DNA of 48,114 bases from Desulfobulbaceae bacterium (GTDB taxonomy: Bacteria; Desulfobacterota; Desulfobulbia; Desulfobulbales; SURF-16). The notes under the pieces were generated by a model. It saw only the letters and a program-made list of their open reading frames with translations, ran no database searches and had not been told where the DNA came from. The stretch covers positions 1 through 48,114 of the forward strand of contig JALNXE010000026.1 in NCBI GenBank assembly GCA_023230525.1, read 5' to 3'. Below are positions 40,679 through 48,114 of the stretch, one piece after another (the first letter of the stretch is position 1; each line of letters begins with the position of its first letter). Made by a program: the position numbers and the translations under genes.

Positions 40679-41238
40679 GTGACCCTGCCGAACTTGACCG
40701 TCTGGAATTTCACGCAGTCGATCAGGACCGCTGGCCCGACTTTGAGCGCCTGTTCGAGAGCCGCGGGGCGCCGAAATTCTGCTGGTGCATGGTCTGGCGG
40801 GCCACGCCCGAAGAGGCGAAACACCGGGATGGCGCCAGCCGCAAAATCGCCATGGCCAACCGGGTGGCCGCGGGTGTTCCGGTGGGCCTGCTCGGCTACC
40901 TGGACGGGGAGCCGGTGGCCTGGTGTTCGGTTGCTCCCCGGGTAACCTATCGCCGGCTCGTCGATAATGACTCGCCCGATGACGGCATCTGGTCCATTGC
41001 CTGCTTTTTTGTGGTGCGCCGCCTGCGCGGCCGGGGTATCACCCGGCGCATCATCCGGGCTGCGGTTGAGTATGCCCGCTCCCGCGGCGCCCTGCTGATC
41101 GAGGCGTACCCGGTGGAGCGCGATTCCCCGAGTTATCGCTTCATGGGCTTCATGTCAAGCTTTACGCTGGCTGGTTTCTGTGAAGTCGGGCGGGTGGGCA
41201 AACGCCGCCATGTCATGCAGCTGAAACTGGCGGGTTGA
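40675..41238 (+). CDS. GNAT family N-acetyltransferase
   Basis: A 187-residue acetyltransferase. The acetyl-CoA binding block is visible as CFFVVRRLRGRGITRRIIRA near residue 105-125 (RxxGxG form), with a preceding strand GEPVAWCSVAPR near 80. The N-terminal region has a CWCMVWRATPEEA segment seen in a subgroup of bacterial GNATs of unknown substrate. Four-base overlap with tag implies coupled translation. The substrate cannot be inferred. Confidence 0.85.
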   Translation: MSDPAELDRLEFHAVDQDRWPDFERLFESRGAPKFCWCMVWRATPEEAKHRDGASRKIAMANRVAAGVPVGLLGYLDGEPVAWCSVAPRVTYRRLVDNDSPDDGIWSIACFFVVRRLRGRGITRRIIRAAVEYARSRGALLIEAYPVERDSPSYRFMGFMSSFTLAGFCEVGRVGKRRHVMQLKLAG

Positions 41239-41435
41239 ACCGGCGGGGCGCCTGGGCCCGGTGGATCCGGCATCAGACGGCATCATCTTCCCCGGCCTCA
41301 CCGGTCCACAACCCGGGGTAACGCTTGCGGTATCGGTTTGCGGTTAAGGATTTTTCTTTTTGAAATTCTGCTATCCCGGCGTCGGCCCAGAGTTGCCACG
41401 GACTGCGCGGCTTGGCTCGATTTTTTTTGTCAGGA

Positions 41436-41464
41436 TTGCAAAAAAACTAACAAGGTGGTATAGT
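41436..41464 (+). promoter_or_regulatory. Sigma-70-type promoter of the glycine-zipper gene
   Basis: TTGCAA, 17-base spacer, TATAGT. Spacing is ideal and the region between is A-rich. It lies 92 bases before ATG 41556. Confidence 0.6.
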
Positions 41465-41487
41465 TATATGTGTTCCGGGCAGCTTGA

Positions 41488-41531
41488 GTGTCGCACTCTA
41501 GCGAATTTTGTGTCGCACTCTGGCGAATTTT
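41488..41531 (+). repeat. 22-bp tandem duplication in a 5' leader
   Basis: GTGTCGCACTCTAGCGAATT (from 41488) followed by TT is repeated immediately from 41510 with one change (CTAGC to CTGGC). The two copies fill the leader between the promoter and the ribosome site of the glycine-zipper gene. Confidence 0.85.
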
Positions 41532-41555
41532 GAAAATTTTTCGAAGAGAAAAAAT

Positions 41556-41891
41556 ATGAACAAGAGAATGGGAATTCTGGCCTTTTTCGTGATTTCATCG
41601 ATTTCTACTCCTGTAATGGCCGGTGATGTGGATGGCAGGGCAGTGCTTGGTGGGGCGGTTGGCGGTGCAACCGGTGCCGCCATCGGTTCCGCCATCGGCG
41701 GCAGAGACGGTGCCATGATCGGTGCCGGCCTTGGTGGAGTGGCCGGCGTGGCCGTGGCCACCCCGGACAAAAAAGAGCCGCGGCCCGTTTACGTGGATGG
41801 CAGAACAGTGTATGTCTATGAGGATGGCCATTATGACAATGGCCGCCATCAGGGGCAATATAAACACCGGAAGGGGCATGGTCACGATTGA
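41556..41891 (+). CDS. Small secreted glycine-zipper protein
   Basis: This 111-residue protein starts at ATG 41556. Its signal peptide MNKRMGILAFFVISSISTPVMAG should be cut after AMAG-like VMA. A glycine zipper follows (AVGGATGAAIGSAIGGRDGA, GAGLGGVAGVAVA, residues 30-65), the pattern of small outer-membrane or periplasmic proteins that insert in or span membranes. The tail is His-, Tyr- and Gly-rich and polar (YVYEDGHYDNGRHQ, KHRKGHGHD), possibly metal-binding. It has its own promoter and a strong terminator, so it is a single-gene transcript. The function is unknown. Confidence 0.75.
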   Translation: MNKRMGILAFFVISSISTPVMAGDVDGRAVLGGAVGGATGAAIGSAIGGRDGAMIGAGLGGVAGVAVATPDKKEPRPVYVDGRTVYVYEDGHYDNGRHQGQYKHRKGHGHD

Positions 41892-41921
41892 TCATTGACC
41901 CCCTGGTTTGCGGATGTTAAT

Positions 41922-41957
41922 AAAGGGCTGTCCTGAATGGGATGGCCCTTTTTTTTT
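41922..41957 (+). terminator. Intrinsic terminator of the glycine-zipper gene
   Basis: AAAGGGCTGTCC-tgaat-GGGATGGCCCTTT forms a stem of about 12 pairs (two wobble) followed by nine T, 31 bases after the stop codon. Confidence 0.85.
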
Positions 41958-42166
41958 GCAATGAGCCATTTATGCGAAAAGTTTCCGGATGCTGTTTTTT
42001 TTTAATGTGATATTTGCGTCCGGGAGGTAGGATTAGCGGATTTCAGGGCGGTGAGCGCCCCTCTTGCCGGAGAAGGGCGGCTCGGAATACTTTGTGTATT
42101 TTTCCTGCAATACCTTGTCCGGCAGGTGAAAAAACACCTACCTTTCCTGTGGAGATGATAACGATT

Positions 42167-42811
42167 ATGCGTTTCGGGTTTTTAGAAAAGATTCTGCCGC
42201 CGCCGGAGAACAAGTTTTACACCTTATTTGAAGAAGGTGCTGAAGTGGTCGAACTGTCCTCCCAGCTGTTCTATCAGATTGTCAACTCCGACCTGAAGGA
42301 ACGTGAAGAGTACCTCATTCATGCCAAAACCTATAAAAGAAGAGCGGTGGATGCCCTGGAAGGCAGTCTTTCCCTGCTCAACTCCTCCTTCATCACTCCC
42401 ATCGACCGGGAGGATATCCAGCTTATATCCACCTATCTCTACAAGAGCACAAAGGTTATCCTGAAGGCCTGCGTCAACCTGCGGATTTACAAGATCGACT
42501 CATACAACGATATTGTCAAAAAACAGGCCGAGATTCTGATCAAATTGACGGAAGAGCTCAGAACGATCATCTCAATGCTGAAAAAAGGCCCGCAGTTAAA
42601 GAAGGTAACAGAAATCAACTCGAAGATTAAGGCCATTGAAAGCCGCGGCGACGAAATTCTTTTCACTGCCACCGAGGAGATTTTTTCAGGGAAATATGAC
42701 GCCTTGCAGGTGCTCAAGTTGCGGGATATCTACAAAGGCATTGAAAACGCCCTGGATATGTGCACGGTGATTTCCGACCTGATTGTCAATGTCGTCCTGA
42801 AACATAGCTGA
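42167..42811 (+). CDS. DUF47 / PhoU-like phosphate transport accessory protein
   Basis: This is a 214-residue, all-helical protein of the DUF47 family: MRFGFLEKILPPPENKFYTLFEEGAEVV (two fragments) at the start, KTYKRRAVDALEGSL near 55, and TPIDREDIQLISTYLY near 75 with the conserved PxDREDI motif. Members regulate or assist PiT phosphate carriers. The frame is open to 42014, but only the part from ATG 42167 looks like the family; GGAG stands 12 bases before. The PiT gene follows 82 bases later, as usual. Confidence 0.88.
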   Translation: MRFGFLEKILPPPENKFYTLFEEGAEVVELSSQLFYQIVNSDLKEREEYLIHAKTYKRRAVDALEGSLSLLNSSFITPIDREDIQLISTYLYKSTKVILKACVNLRIYKIDSYNDIVKKQAEILIKLTEELRTIISMLKKGPQLKKVTEINSKIKAIESRGDEILFTATEEIFSGKYDALQVLKLRDIYKGIENALDMCTVISDLIVNVVLKHS

Positions 42812-42893
42812 ACTCCTAAAGTCATTTTCCCCGCCACAGCACGATGATGCATTTGCCGGTTGTGATTGGTTTATGGGAAAGGGAATGAAATAG

Positions 42894-43877
42894 ATGATTT
42901 TAACCTTGCTTGTTCTTGTTATCCTCACTTCGCTTGCCTTTGAATACATCAACGGTTTTCATGATTCAGCCAACGCCATCGCCACTGTTGTCTCCACCAA
43001 GGTGCTGACTGCCCGTGCGGCAATACTCTATGCCGGTATTTTAAATATTGCCGGGGCCTTTCTGGGCACCCATGTGGCCGCGACGGTGGGCAAGGGGATT
43101 ATCGCAACCGAAAGCGTGACCCAGGGGGTCATTCTCTGCGCGCTGCTGTCTGCGATCATCTGGAATTTGATCACCTGGTATTACGGCATCCCGTCCAGTT
43201 CTTCCCATGCCCTGATCGGCGGGCTCATGGGAGCGGGGATAGCCAAGGCCGGCTATGACGTCGTCCAGTTTGAGGAGGTCGCCAGGAAGGTGCTGCTGCC
43301 GATGATTACCTCCCCGCTTATTGGGTTTTTGATCGGTTTTTTCTGCATGGTGGCGATCCTGTGGCTCTGCGCCAAGGCAAAACCAGCTGTGGTCAACAGA
43401 TATTTCAAGAAGATGCAGCTGGTCTCTGCGGGGATTATGGCCTTGAGTCACGGCACCAACGACGCCCAGAAAACCATGGGGATCATTACCCTGGCCCTGG
43501 TCAGTTTTCACGCCCTGCCCACCTTTGAGGTGCCTTTCTATGTTATCCTCGGCTGTGCCTTGACCATGGGGCTGGGCACCATGGGCGGCGGGTGGCGGAT
43601 CATCCGCACCATGGGCAATAAAATGATCAAACTGAAACCGGTGCACGGATTTGCCGCCGAAACCTCAGCCGCGGTCGTCATTCTTGCCGCTTCCCATTTC
43701 GGCATCCCCGTCAGCACCACCCATATCATCTCCACCTCGATCATGGGGGTCGGCAGCGCCAAGGGCGTGCATGCCGTCAAATGGGGAATCGTCGGCAACA
43801 TTGTCGTGGCCTGGTTCCTGACCATCCCCACCTGCATGTTCATTGCCGCGCTGCTCTATCGCCTTCTGCCGGTCTGA
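42894..43877 (+). CDS. PiT-family inorganic phosphate transporter
   Basis: This 327-residue membrane protein has the duplicated PiT signature: FEYINGFHDSANAIATVVST near residue 17 and the second copy MALSHGTNDAQKTMGIITL near 183. It also has GIPSSSSHALIGGL near 99 and GIPVSTTHIISTSIMGVG near 272. It carries phosphate (as metal phosphate or with cations) across the inner membrane. The DUF47 gene just upstream is its usual regulator partner. The protein is short for the family (commonly 330-500) but complete by motif. Confidence 0.92.
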   Translation: MILTLLVLVILTSLAFEYINGFHDSANAIATVVSTKVLTARAAILYAGILNIAGAFLGTHVAATVGKGIIATESVTQGVILCALLSAIIWNLITWYYGIPSSSSHALIGGLMGAGIAKAGYDVVQFEEVARKVLLPMITSPLIGFLIGFFCMVAILWLCAKAKPAVVNRYFKKMQLVSAGIMALSHGTNDAQKTMGIITLALVSFHALPTFEVPFYVILGCALTMGLGTMGGGWRIIRTMGNKMIKLKPVHGFAAETSAAVVILAASHFGIPVSTTHIISTSIMGVGSAKGVHAVKWGIVGNIVVAWFLTIPTCMFIAALLYRLLPV

Positions 43878-43989
43878 GGGATTTCCGGGCTCCGGCTGCT
43901 GGCCGCCTGAGCAAAAGCAGAGGCTGTACTTGAAACCGCCTCACCCCACGGGTGCCAATCCTCTGTTTCCTCCGCCCCTTTTTTTGCGG

Positions 43990-44020
43990 TTGACTTTCCA
44001 GCCCGCGCCGATGATAGAAT
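43990..44020 (+). promoter_or_regulatory. Promoter-like boxes before the membrane sensor-like gene
   Basis: TTGACT (43990-43995), 19-base spacer, TAGAAT (44015-44020). It matches the boxes at 37994-38024 in the first ten bases and in spacing. A perfect inverted repeat AATTACT-GCA-AGTAATT (44024-44040) starts four bases further on, where an operator would overlap the transcript start. Confidence 0.5.
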
Positions 44021-44109
44021 AAAAATTACTGCAAGTAATTGACAAGTGATGGGTTCTGCATCCTGCTGTCAAGCAGCGAGCCCCTGAAAATCCTGAGACG
44101 AGATGAGCC

Positions 44110-45063
44110 ATGGCCCCTCTGACTGCTGCGATCAGAAATTACAAGTTGGCTCTGGGTTTTCTGCTCATCATCGGGCTGTTTCTTTCTTGTGGCCTGATGG
44201 CAACCCGGGTTATTTCCGTCTTGGGGAATCTCACCGCCATGATTTACCAACACCCGCTGGTTGTCTCCAACGCCTCCCTCACCGCCGCCCTCAATATCAC
44301 CAAAATGCACAGTAGCATGAAAGATGTTGTCCTGTCATCCTCCCCGCAAAGGCTGGAATATGCCTTAAGGTCAGTCAACGCCGATGAGCAGATGGTGTAT
44401 GAACAGTTTGATCTCATTCGCGATAATATTCTCGGCCCCGAAGGGCAGGAACTTGAGCGGGAGACGCGGCGCCTCTTTGCCGATTGGCAGCCCATCCGCC
44501 AGGAGATTGTTCTGCTTGCCAGGTCGGGAGAAAAAGAGGCCGCAACCCGCGTCACCCAGGAAAGAGGTGCCCAGCATGTGGAGAAACTGGAAGGCAAAAT
44601 GCGGGAATTGACCCTGTATGCCAGGAAAAAAGCGGATTCGTTCATGAGCCTTGCCCAGCTGCGCATGGACCAAGTTGAGCATATTGTTATTTTTCTGACC
44701 GTTGCCGGGGTTATGGTTGCCGTCCTGATTGCCTTTTTCACCATCTCCCGGGTACGGCAGGATGAAAATATGCTGCGGGCTGAAAGAGACAATCTGCGCA
44801 AGGCACTGGCTGAGATCAAGACACTGCAAGGGATCATCCCGATCTGCTCCTTCTGTAAACAGATCAGGGATGAGAAAGGCCAGTGGAAAAAAATGGAAGA
44901 GTATATTCAGGAGCATTCCGATGCCGATTTCAGCCATGGCATCTGCCAGGATTGCCTGGAAAAGCATTACCCGCTGGAATATGCGGCCATGTCAGCTGAA
45001 AATGGAAACAGCACGGAGTGGTTGGCCGGAAAATCGGACACTGTCCCAGCTCCAGCTGAGTGA
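44110..45063 (+). CDS. Membrane sensor-like protein with 4-helix periplasmic domain and Cys-rich tail
   Basis: This 317-residue protein has two membrane spans (about 13-34 and 194-217) enclosing about 160 residues of helical periplasmic domain of the four-helix-bundle MCP type. A cytoplasmic coiled coil (RQDENMLRAERDNLRKALAE) follows, then a terminal block IIPICSFCKQIRDEKGQW...HGICQDCLEKHYP with two CxxC pairs. That block is common at the C-terminus of PAS, GGDEF or response-regulator proteins, where it seems to bind metal or sense redox. Here it is the only output element: there is no kinase, cyclase or methyl-accepting domain. Confidence 0.78.
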   Translation: MAPLTAAIRNYKLALGFLLIIGLFLSCGLMATRVISVLGNLTAMIYQHPLVVSNASLTAALNITKMHSSMKDVVLSSSPQRLEYALRSVNADEQMVYEQFDLIRDNILGPEGQELERETRRLFADWQPIRQEIVLLARSGEKEAATRVTQERGAQHVEKLEGKMRELTLYARKKADSFMSLAQLRMDQVEHIVIFLTVAGVMVAVLIAFFTISRVRQDENMLRAERDNLRKALAEIKTLQGIIPICSFCKQIRDEKGQWKKMEEYIQEHSDADFSHGICQDCLEKHYPLEYAAMSAENGNSTEWLAGKSDTVPAPAE

Positions 45064-45140
45064 ACGCAGGTTTTTCCGGGGCTGCTGTTTCCGCCTTGCC
45101 GTTGCATATCGCGGGAGAATGATTATTAGTTAAGTAAGAC

Positions 45141-45156
45141 AGTAATAATTATTACT
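45141..45156. promoter_or_regulatory. Perfect AT palindrome before the TPR gene
   Basis: AGTAATAATTATTACT is a perfect 16-bp palindrome, and ATTATTAGT (45122-45130) with ACTAATAAT (45153-45161) gives a second, larger symmetry. It is 63 bases before ATG 45219. It shares the AGTAAT/ATTACT half site with the inverted repeat at 44024-44040. Confidence 0.45.
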
Positions 45157-45218
45157 AATAATAGGCGGTGCTGTCATGGCTGCCTTAATTCTCCTTGTTG
45201 CAACAGGAGGTGGATATT

Positions 45219-45764
45219 ATGATGATGACCAACGCAGAAATTATAAAAGCGCAGAGACATTTTTTACGGGGTGAGTATGGCATCAGTATCATGGACTTCA
45301 GCAGTGCCCTGGAGCATGGCGTGGATCCGAGTCTGGTCCATATGCCGCGGGGGATTGCCCATCTGAAAAATGGTGATTTCACCGAAGCAGCGGAAGATTT
45401 CAGCCGGGCGCTGAAGATTGACCCCATCAACGACCAGGCCTTTTTCCTGCGCGGCATTGCCTATTTTAACGGCAATGAGGTGGAGAAGGCGGTGGAGGAT
45501 TTCAATGATGCCATCAGTATCAGCGGACGGCGGGGCGTAGCCTTTGTCGCCCGGAGTCTGGCCATGCGGGCCATGCACCGGGAAGCGGAAGCGGAAAGCG
45601 ACATGAAAGCGGCACTTTCTCTGGCCGATGTTGAGGTGGAATCCTTTATCAAGGAGTACTGCATTTCCCCGGCCATGTATAAGCTGGCCATGTCTCTCTT
45701 TGACCTGGGAAAAGAGCCCTGGACGGAAGAGCTGCGGGAAAAAAGGATGAAACTCGAGCACTGA
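45219..45764 (+). CDS. TPR-repeat protein
   Basis: A 181-residue protein from ATG 45219, chosen because AGGAGG lies seven bases before it (the frame opens at TTG 45195). About three tetratricopeptide repeats are visible between residues 15 and 120: GIAHLKNGDFTEAAEDFSRA, then GIAYFNGNEVEKAVEDFNDA. There is no signal peptide or other domain. It probably mediates protein-protein contacts; no partner can be named. It converges on ycaO, separated by a strong bidirectional terminator. Confidence 0.82.
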   Translation: MMMTNAEIIKAQRHFLRGEYGISIMDFSSALEHGVDPSLVHMPRGIAHLKNGDFTEAAEDFSRALKIDPINDQAFFLRGIAYFNGNEVEKAVEDFNDAISISGRRGVAFVARSLAMRAMHREAEAESDMKAALSLADVEVESFIKEYCISPAMYKLAMSLFDLGKEPWTEELREKRMKLEH

Positions 45765-45824
45765 TCACATCCCACCCGCAATGGGTGATCATGCAGAACA
45801 TGACCCGCATAGGCCATGACAAGC

Positions 45825-45862
45825 AAATAAAAAAGGCTCCCGCGAGGGAGCCTTTTTTATTT
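45825..45862. terminator. Bidirectional intrinsic terminator
   Basis: AAATAAAAAAGGCTCCC and GGGAGCCTTTTTTATTT form a perfect 17-bp stem around the loop GCGA. With A- and T-runs on both sides it ends transcription of the convergent TPR and ycaO genes. Confidence 0.95.
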
Positions 45863-45919
45863 GCGCAATTTTTTGAACCCGCCTCACATCCGCATTATTC
45901 AGGGGGCTGGCCCGGCAGG

Positions 45920-47662
45920 TCAGGCCTGGCAGGTTGCCAGCTGCTCCCGGGCGAATTCAATGGTCGGGTCCATGGACAGGGCCAGCTCAAAGTATCTGGC
46001 TGCCTCGACGGTCTTGCCGATTTTGCGGTAATTGACGCCGAGATTGGCGTAATCAATGGCCGAAGTGGGGGCGAGCTCCACCGCCCGGTGGAAGTGGGTG
46101 ATGGCCTGGGCGTACCGGGCAAGTTTGAAATAGCAGACGCCAATAATGTTGTGCATGTCCGGCCGCTCTTCATCATGGGTCAGGCCCTGCTGCACCACCT
46201 CGATGGCCTCGTCGAACCGGCCGAGATTCTTCAGGCAGTCACCGAGGTAGGAATGGATGTAGGGGATGTCTTCCTTCTCCGGGTTCAGGGTGAGCGCCCT
46301 TTGCAGATGCTGCAGGGCCTCCTCCGGCTGGCCGGTTTCCATGAGATTTCTGCCCAGATAGAACTCGAGGTAATAGGCGTCGGGCAATACCTCCTGCATG
46401 GCCAGCAGTTCCTCCCGGCAGGTCAGGGGATCGGGGCTTTTCTCAGCCACCAGCTTGGCGGCAAAAAGGGCTACATTGTTGATGCGGGAACGTTCCCGGA
46501 AATGGGCACCCGGCATGATGGTGTAGATGGCTGGGATGCCCAGCCGCGGGTGGGTGACGTTGATGATGTACACCTCAAGATTGATTTTTTCCAGGGCCGC
46601 CAGGCAGTTTTCGATTTCCTGCCTGATGTTGTCATCGGAGAGGTCGGGCATCTGGTCGATGGCAATGGTTTTGCCCGGATGGGTAAGATAGGTGACTTCA
46701 TCCATGGACTGCGGTTTGGGCAGGCCGCTCGCCACATAATTGGCCTTGGAGTCGAAGTCCCCTGCCAGCTGGGCCACTTCGGTGAGCGCCCGGATCACCG
46801 CCTTTTCCGCCTGGGGGGTGGTGCCCGCTGTATAGACAATCTCGCTGGTGTCCGGGAAGGTGGTGCGATCGATGGCCAGGGCCGCCACGGTCGGTATGCC
46901 GGTATCCAGGGTGAAATCATTGAGATAGACCTCAATGCCGTTTTGGCTGAATTTCGCCAGCAGTTCCCTGGCAATGGGGTCCTGAATGGTCAGCGTGTCG
47001 ATTGCCGGGGCGGAGAGCCTTTCATGGCTGACCACGGCGGAAACATGGCGTTCAACCACCTCGCAGAGACCCTGGCTGATGGCCTCTTCCAGGGTGTTGC
47101 CGGCAGACGGGCCGTTGAATTCGTTGATGGCATAAAACCAGCTGAAGGGCACCAGAACCTCTTCCTGCCGGTTGAGATTGGTGGCCCAGGTCCACTGGAT
47201 GGGGATATCTTCAATAAGTTTTTCCAGGGTGGCGATGCCGGTTGTCGTGTCATGCACGGACTGCAGCAGTTTTTCCAGGGGCAGCAGGGGATAGTCGGAT
47301 TTTTTCAGATTGGCGTAGGTATCATGGATAAAATTGTCAGGATTCTTCATGAAGCTGAAAAAACTGAAGCGCTCGCCCAATTCCATGCAGGCGCTGGCCT
47401 GTGACTGTTCCGGAGTGCTGCCCTTGCCCATCTGTTTTTTAGTGCCGATGATTGCCAGGGCGTCTTTGCCGCAGACACTGAAATAAACCGGGATATCCAG
47501 CCGGCCGTTGTCAATGCGCTGTACCTCTTTGAGCACGTCAAGGTTTGCTTCCTGCAACCGTTGTTTGAAGCGGTTGACCGTTTCCGTGGGGGTGCACACC
47601 TTATCCTGGTCAAGGGTGTAATGTTTGAAACAGTCGGTAAGGCGGATTGCTTTTTTTTCCAT
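45920..47662 (-). CDS. ycaO: YcaO-domain protein with C-terminal TPR repeats
   Basis: This is a 580-residue protein from ATG 47662 (GAGAGG ahead; the frame opens earlier). Residues 1-400 are a YcaO ATP-dependent domain: SQASACMELGERFSFF near 105, NTLEEAISQGLCEVVERH near 195, and the conserved AVIRALTEVAQL near 295 (fragments). TPR-like repeats fill 430-580. YcaO enzymes activate amide backbones with ATP to form azolines, thioamides or amidines. E. coli YcaO has the same YcaO-TPR layout and similar length, and aids RimO in methylthiolation of ribosomal protein S12. No precursor peptide, dehydrogenase or TfuA gene adjoins, which favours the housekeeping role. Confidence 0.82.
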   Translation of the reverse strand: MEKKAIRLTDCFKHYTLDQDKVCTPTETVNRFKQRLQEANLDVLKEVQRIDNGRLDIPVYFSVCGKDALAIIGTKKQMGKGSTPEQSQASACMELGERFSFFSFMKNPDNFIHDTYANLKKSDYPLLPLEKLLQSVHDTTTGIATLEKLIEDIPIQWTWATNLNRQEEVLVPFSWFYAINEFNGPSAGNTLEEAISQGLCEVVERHVSAVVSHERLSAPAIDTLTIQDPIARELLAKFSQNGIEVYLNDFTLDTGIPTVAALAIDRTTFPDTSEIVYTAGTTPQAEKAVIRALTEVAQLAGDFDSKANYVASGLPKPQSMDEVTYLTHPGKTIAIDQMPDLSDDNIRQEIENCLAALEKINLEVYIINVTHPRLGIPAIYTIMPGAHFRERSRINNVALFAAKLVAEKSPDPLTCREELLAMQEVLPDAYYLEFYLGRNLMETGQPEEALQHLQRALTLNPEKEDIPYIHSYLGDCLKNLGRFDEAIEVVQQGLTHDEERPDMHNIIGVCYFKLARYAQAITHFHRAVELAPTSAIDYANLGVNYRKIGKTVEAARYFELALSMDPTIEFAREQLATCQA

Positions 47663-47829
47663 GAAGTGTTCCTCTCGGGCAGCAAATCTTTTGTCTTTCG
47701 TAAACCTGGAAGCGTTTCCGGTTTGTCCGGCAGGGCATTGCTGCGGTTCATGGCGCCGGAGATGGCTTTTTACCTCATTTCTGGATTTTTGCAAGCCCTC
47801 AACGCTCATGGAGCATGGCAAACCTGGGT

Positions 47830-48114
47830 TCAGGAACGCCGCCGCAGCTGTTCAAAGGCCTCGGTCAGTCTGACAAACTCATCATGTTTTCCCCCCCTGT
47901 CGGGATGGAGTTCTTTTGCCTTCCTGCGGTAAAGTTTGCGCAGTTCCTTTTTGCTCAATTTAGTCAGTTTATCCGCAGGCTCACCAAATATCTCGCTGGC
48001 CTTGTCCGTGGTCATGCCGTTTTTCTTGGGGAAATGGAACTGCCGGTGGCTGTTCATGAACTGTCTGATATAGTCGTTGATGGCCTGGCTGGCACTGAAA
48101 TCATAATCGAAAAA
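47830..48114 (-). CDS. J-domain protein (5' end beyond the window)
   Basis: The frame is open to the right edge (FFDYDFSASQAINDYIRQF precedes the internal ATG at 48057), so the 95 residues seen are the C-terminal part. They hold a J domain: FGEPADKLTKLSKKELRKLYRRKA (in fragments), the HPD motif in LHPDRGGKHDEF and LTEAFEQLRRR. A C-terminal J domain is less usual than an N-terminal one, so this is not DnaK's standard DnaJ. It lies 168 bases before ycaO on the same strand. It presumably stimulates an Hsp70. Confidence 0.8.
   Translation of the reverse strand, partial: FFDYDFSASQAINDYIRQFMNSHRQFHFPKKNGMTTDKASEIFGEPADKLTKLSKKELRKLYRRKAKELHPDRGGKHDEFVRLTEAFEQLRRRS

Larger units (their letters stand above)
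41239..41555. other. 317-base intergenic region before the glycine-zipper gene
   Basis: It contains a good promoter (41436-41464) and a 22-bp direct duplication (41488-41531) in the leader. The first 150 bases show no structure beyond a GC-rich stretch after the GNAT stop. Confidence 0.5.

Noticed and set aside
41488..41531. Terminal repeats of an insertion sequence
   Set aside because: The TGTCGCA-like start resembles some IS ends, but the copies are direct and adjacent, with no transposase and no inverted partner.
45785..47404. 539-codon open frame on the plus strand
   Set aside because: It is antisense to ycaO and starts before the bidirectional terminator. The YcaO and TPR motifs are on the other strand.

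Overview
The window is bacterial chromosome of fairly high GC and dense gene content. Several features fit an anaerobic Gram-negative Desulfobacterota, perhaps a Desulfobulbales relative: LPS-core sugar genes, a membrane tetraheme cytochrome / NrfC / NrfD module, a lone DUF4157 protein and a YcaO-TPR protein. That placement is inference, as no rRNA or other strong phylogenetic marker is present.

Layout. 1-11.2 kb: the 3' part of a pyruvate carboxylase-type gene, a small CBM48 protein, a transglutaminase/ABC-exporter operon, a GGDEF-EAL protein, and a minus-strand run of RNA methyltransferase, unknown protein, PPC-domain protein and DarP/YjgA. 11.2-15.7 kb: an apparent Kdo8N (8-amino-Kdo) pathway, kdnB-kdnA-kdsB, interrupted by an antisense rsmJ and punctuated by inverted pairs of 8-bp and 9-bp tandem arrays. 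15.7-20 kb: mdh, an oversized YvcK-like gene, prmA. 20-22.8 kb: a Thi4-type thiazole synthase behind a TPP riboswitch and terminator, a DUF606 transporter and an unknown protein.

22.8-28.1 kb is the accessory part. A MocR-type regulator has lost its N-terminal half. It is followed by a single AT-rich integron gene cassette (an RDD-family membrane protein) bounded by two attC-like sites whose outer 7-mers are exact reverse complements, as cassette mechanics predicts. Next come the 5' remnant of an IS1182-like transposase and a very GC-rich DUF4157 (eCIS-core) protein with an HELTH motif, Ig-like/low-complexity C-terminus and a duplicated motif. Composition swings from very AT-rich to very GC-rich within about 1 kb.

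28.2-48.1 kb returns to core-type genes: queE-queD, DUF1015, a TrmN6-like methyltransferase, the tetraheme-NrfC-NrfD operon, a DUF3482 GTPase with its DUF2868 membrane partner, a lipoprotein adenosine-deaminase homologue, tag, a GNAT acetyltransferase, a glycine-zipper protein, a DUF47/PiT phosphate pair, a membrane sensor-like protein with a Cys-rich tail, a TPR protein, YcaO-TPR, and a J-domain protein cut by the window edge.

Two short dispersed repeat families run through the window: an approximately 53-bp imperfect hairpin built on GAGCCGTTACGAAAT (three full copies, one half copy), and a REP-like palindrome GTRGGAGCGG...CCGC (three places, one inside a coding region). No tRNA, rRNA or CRISPR array was seen.
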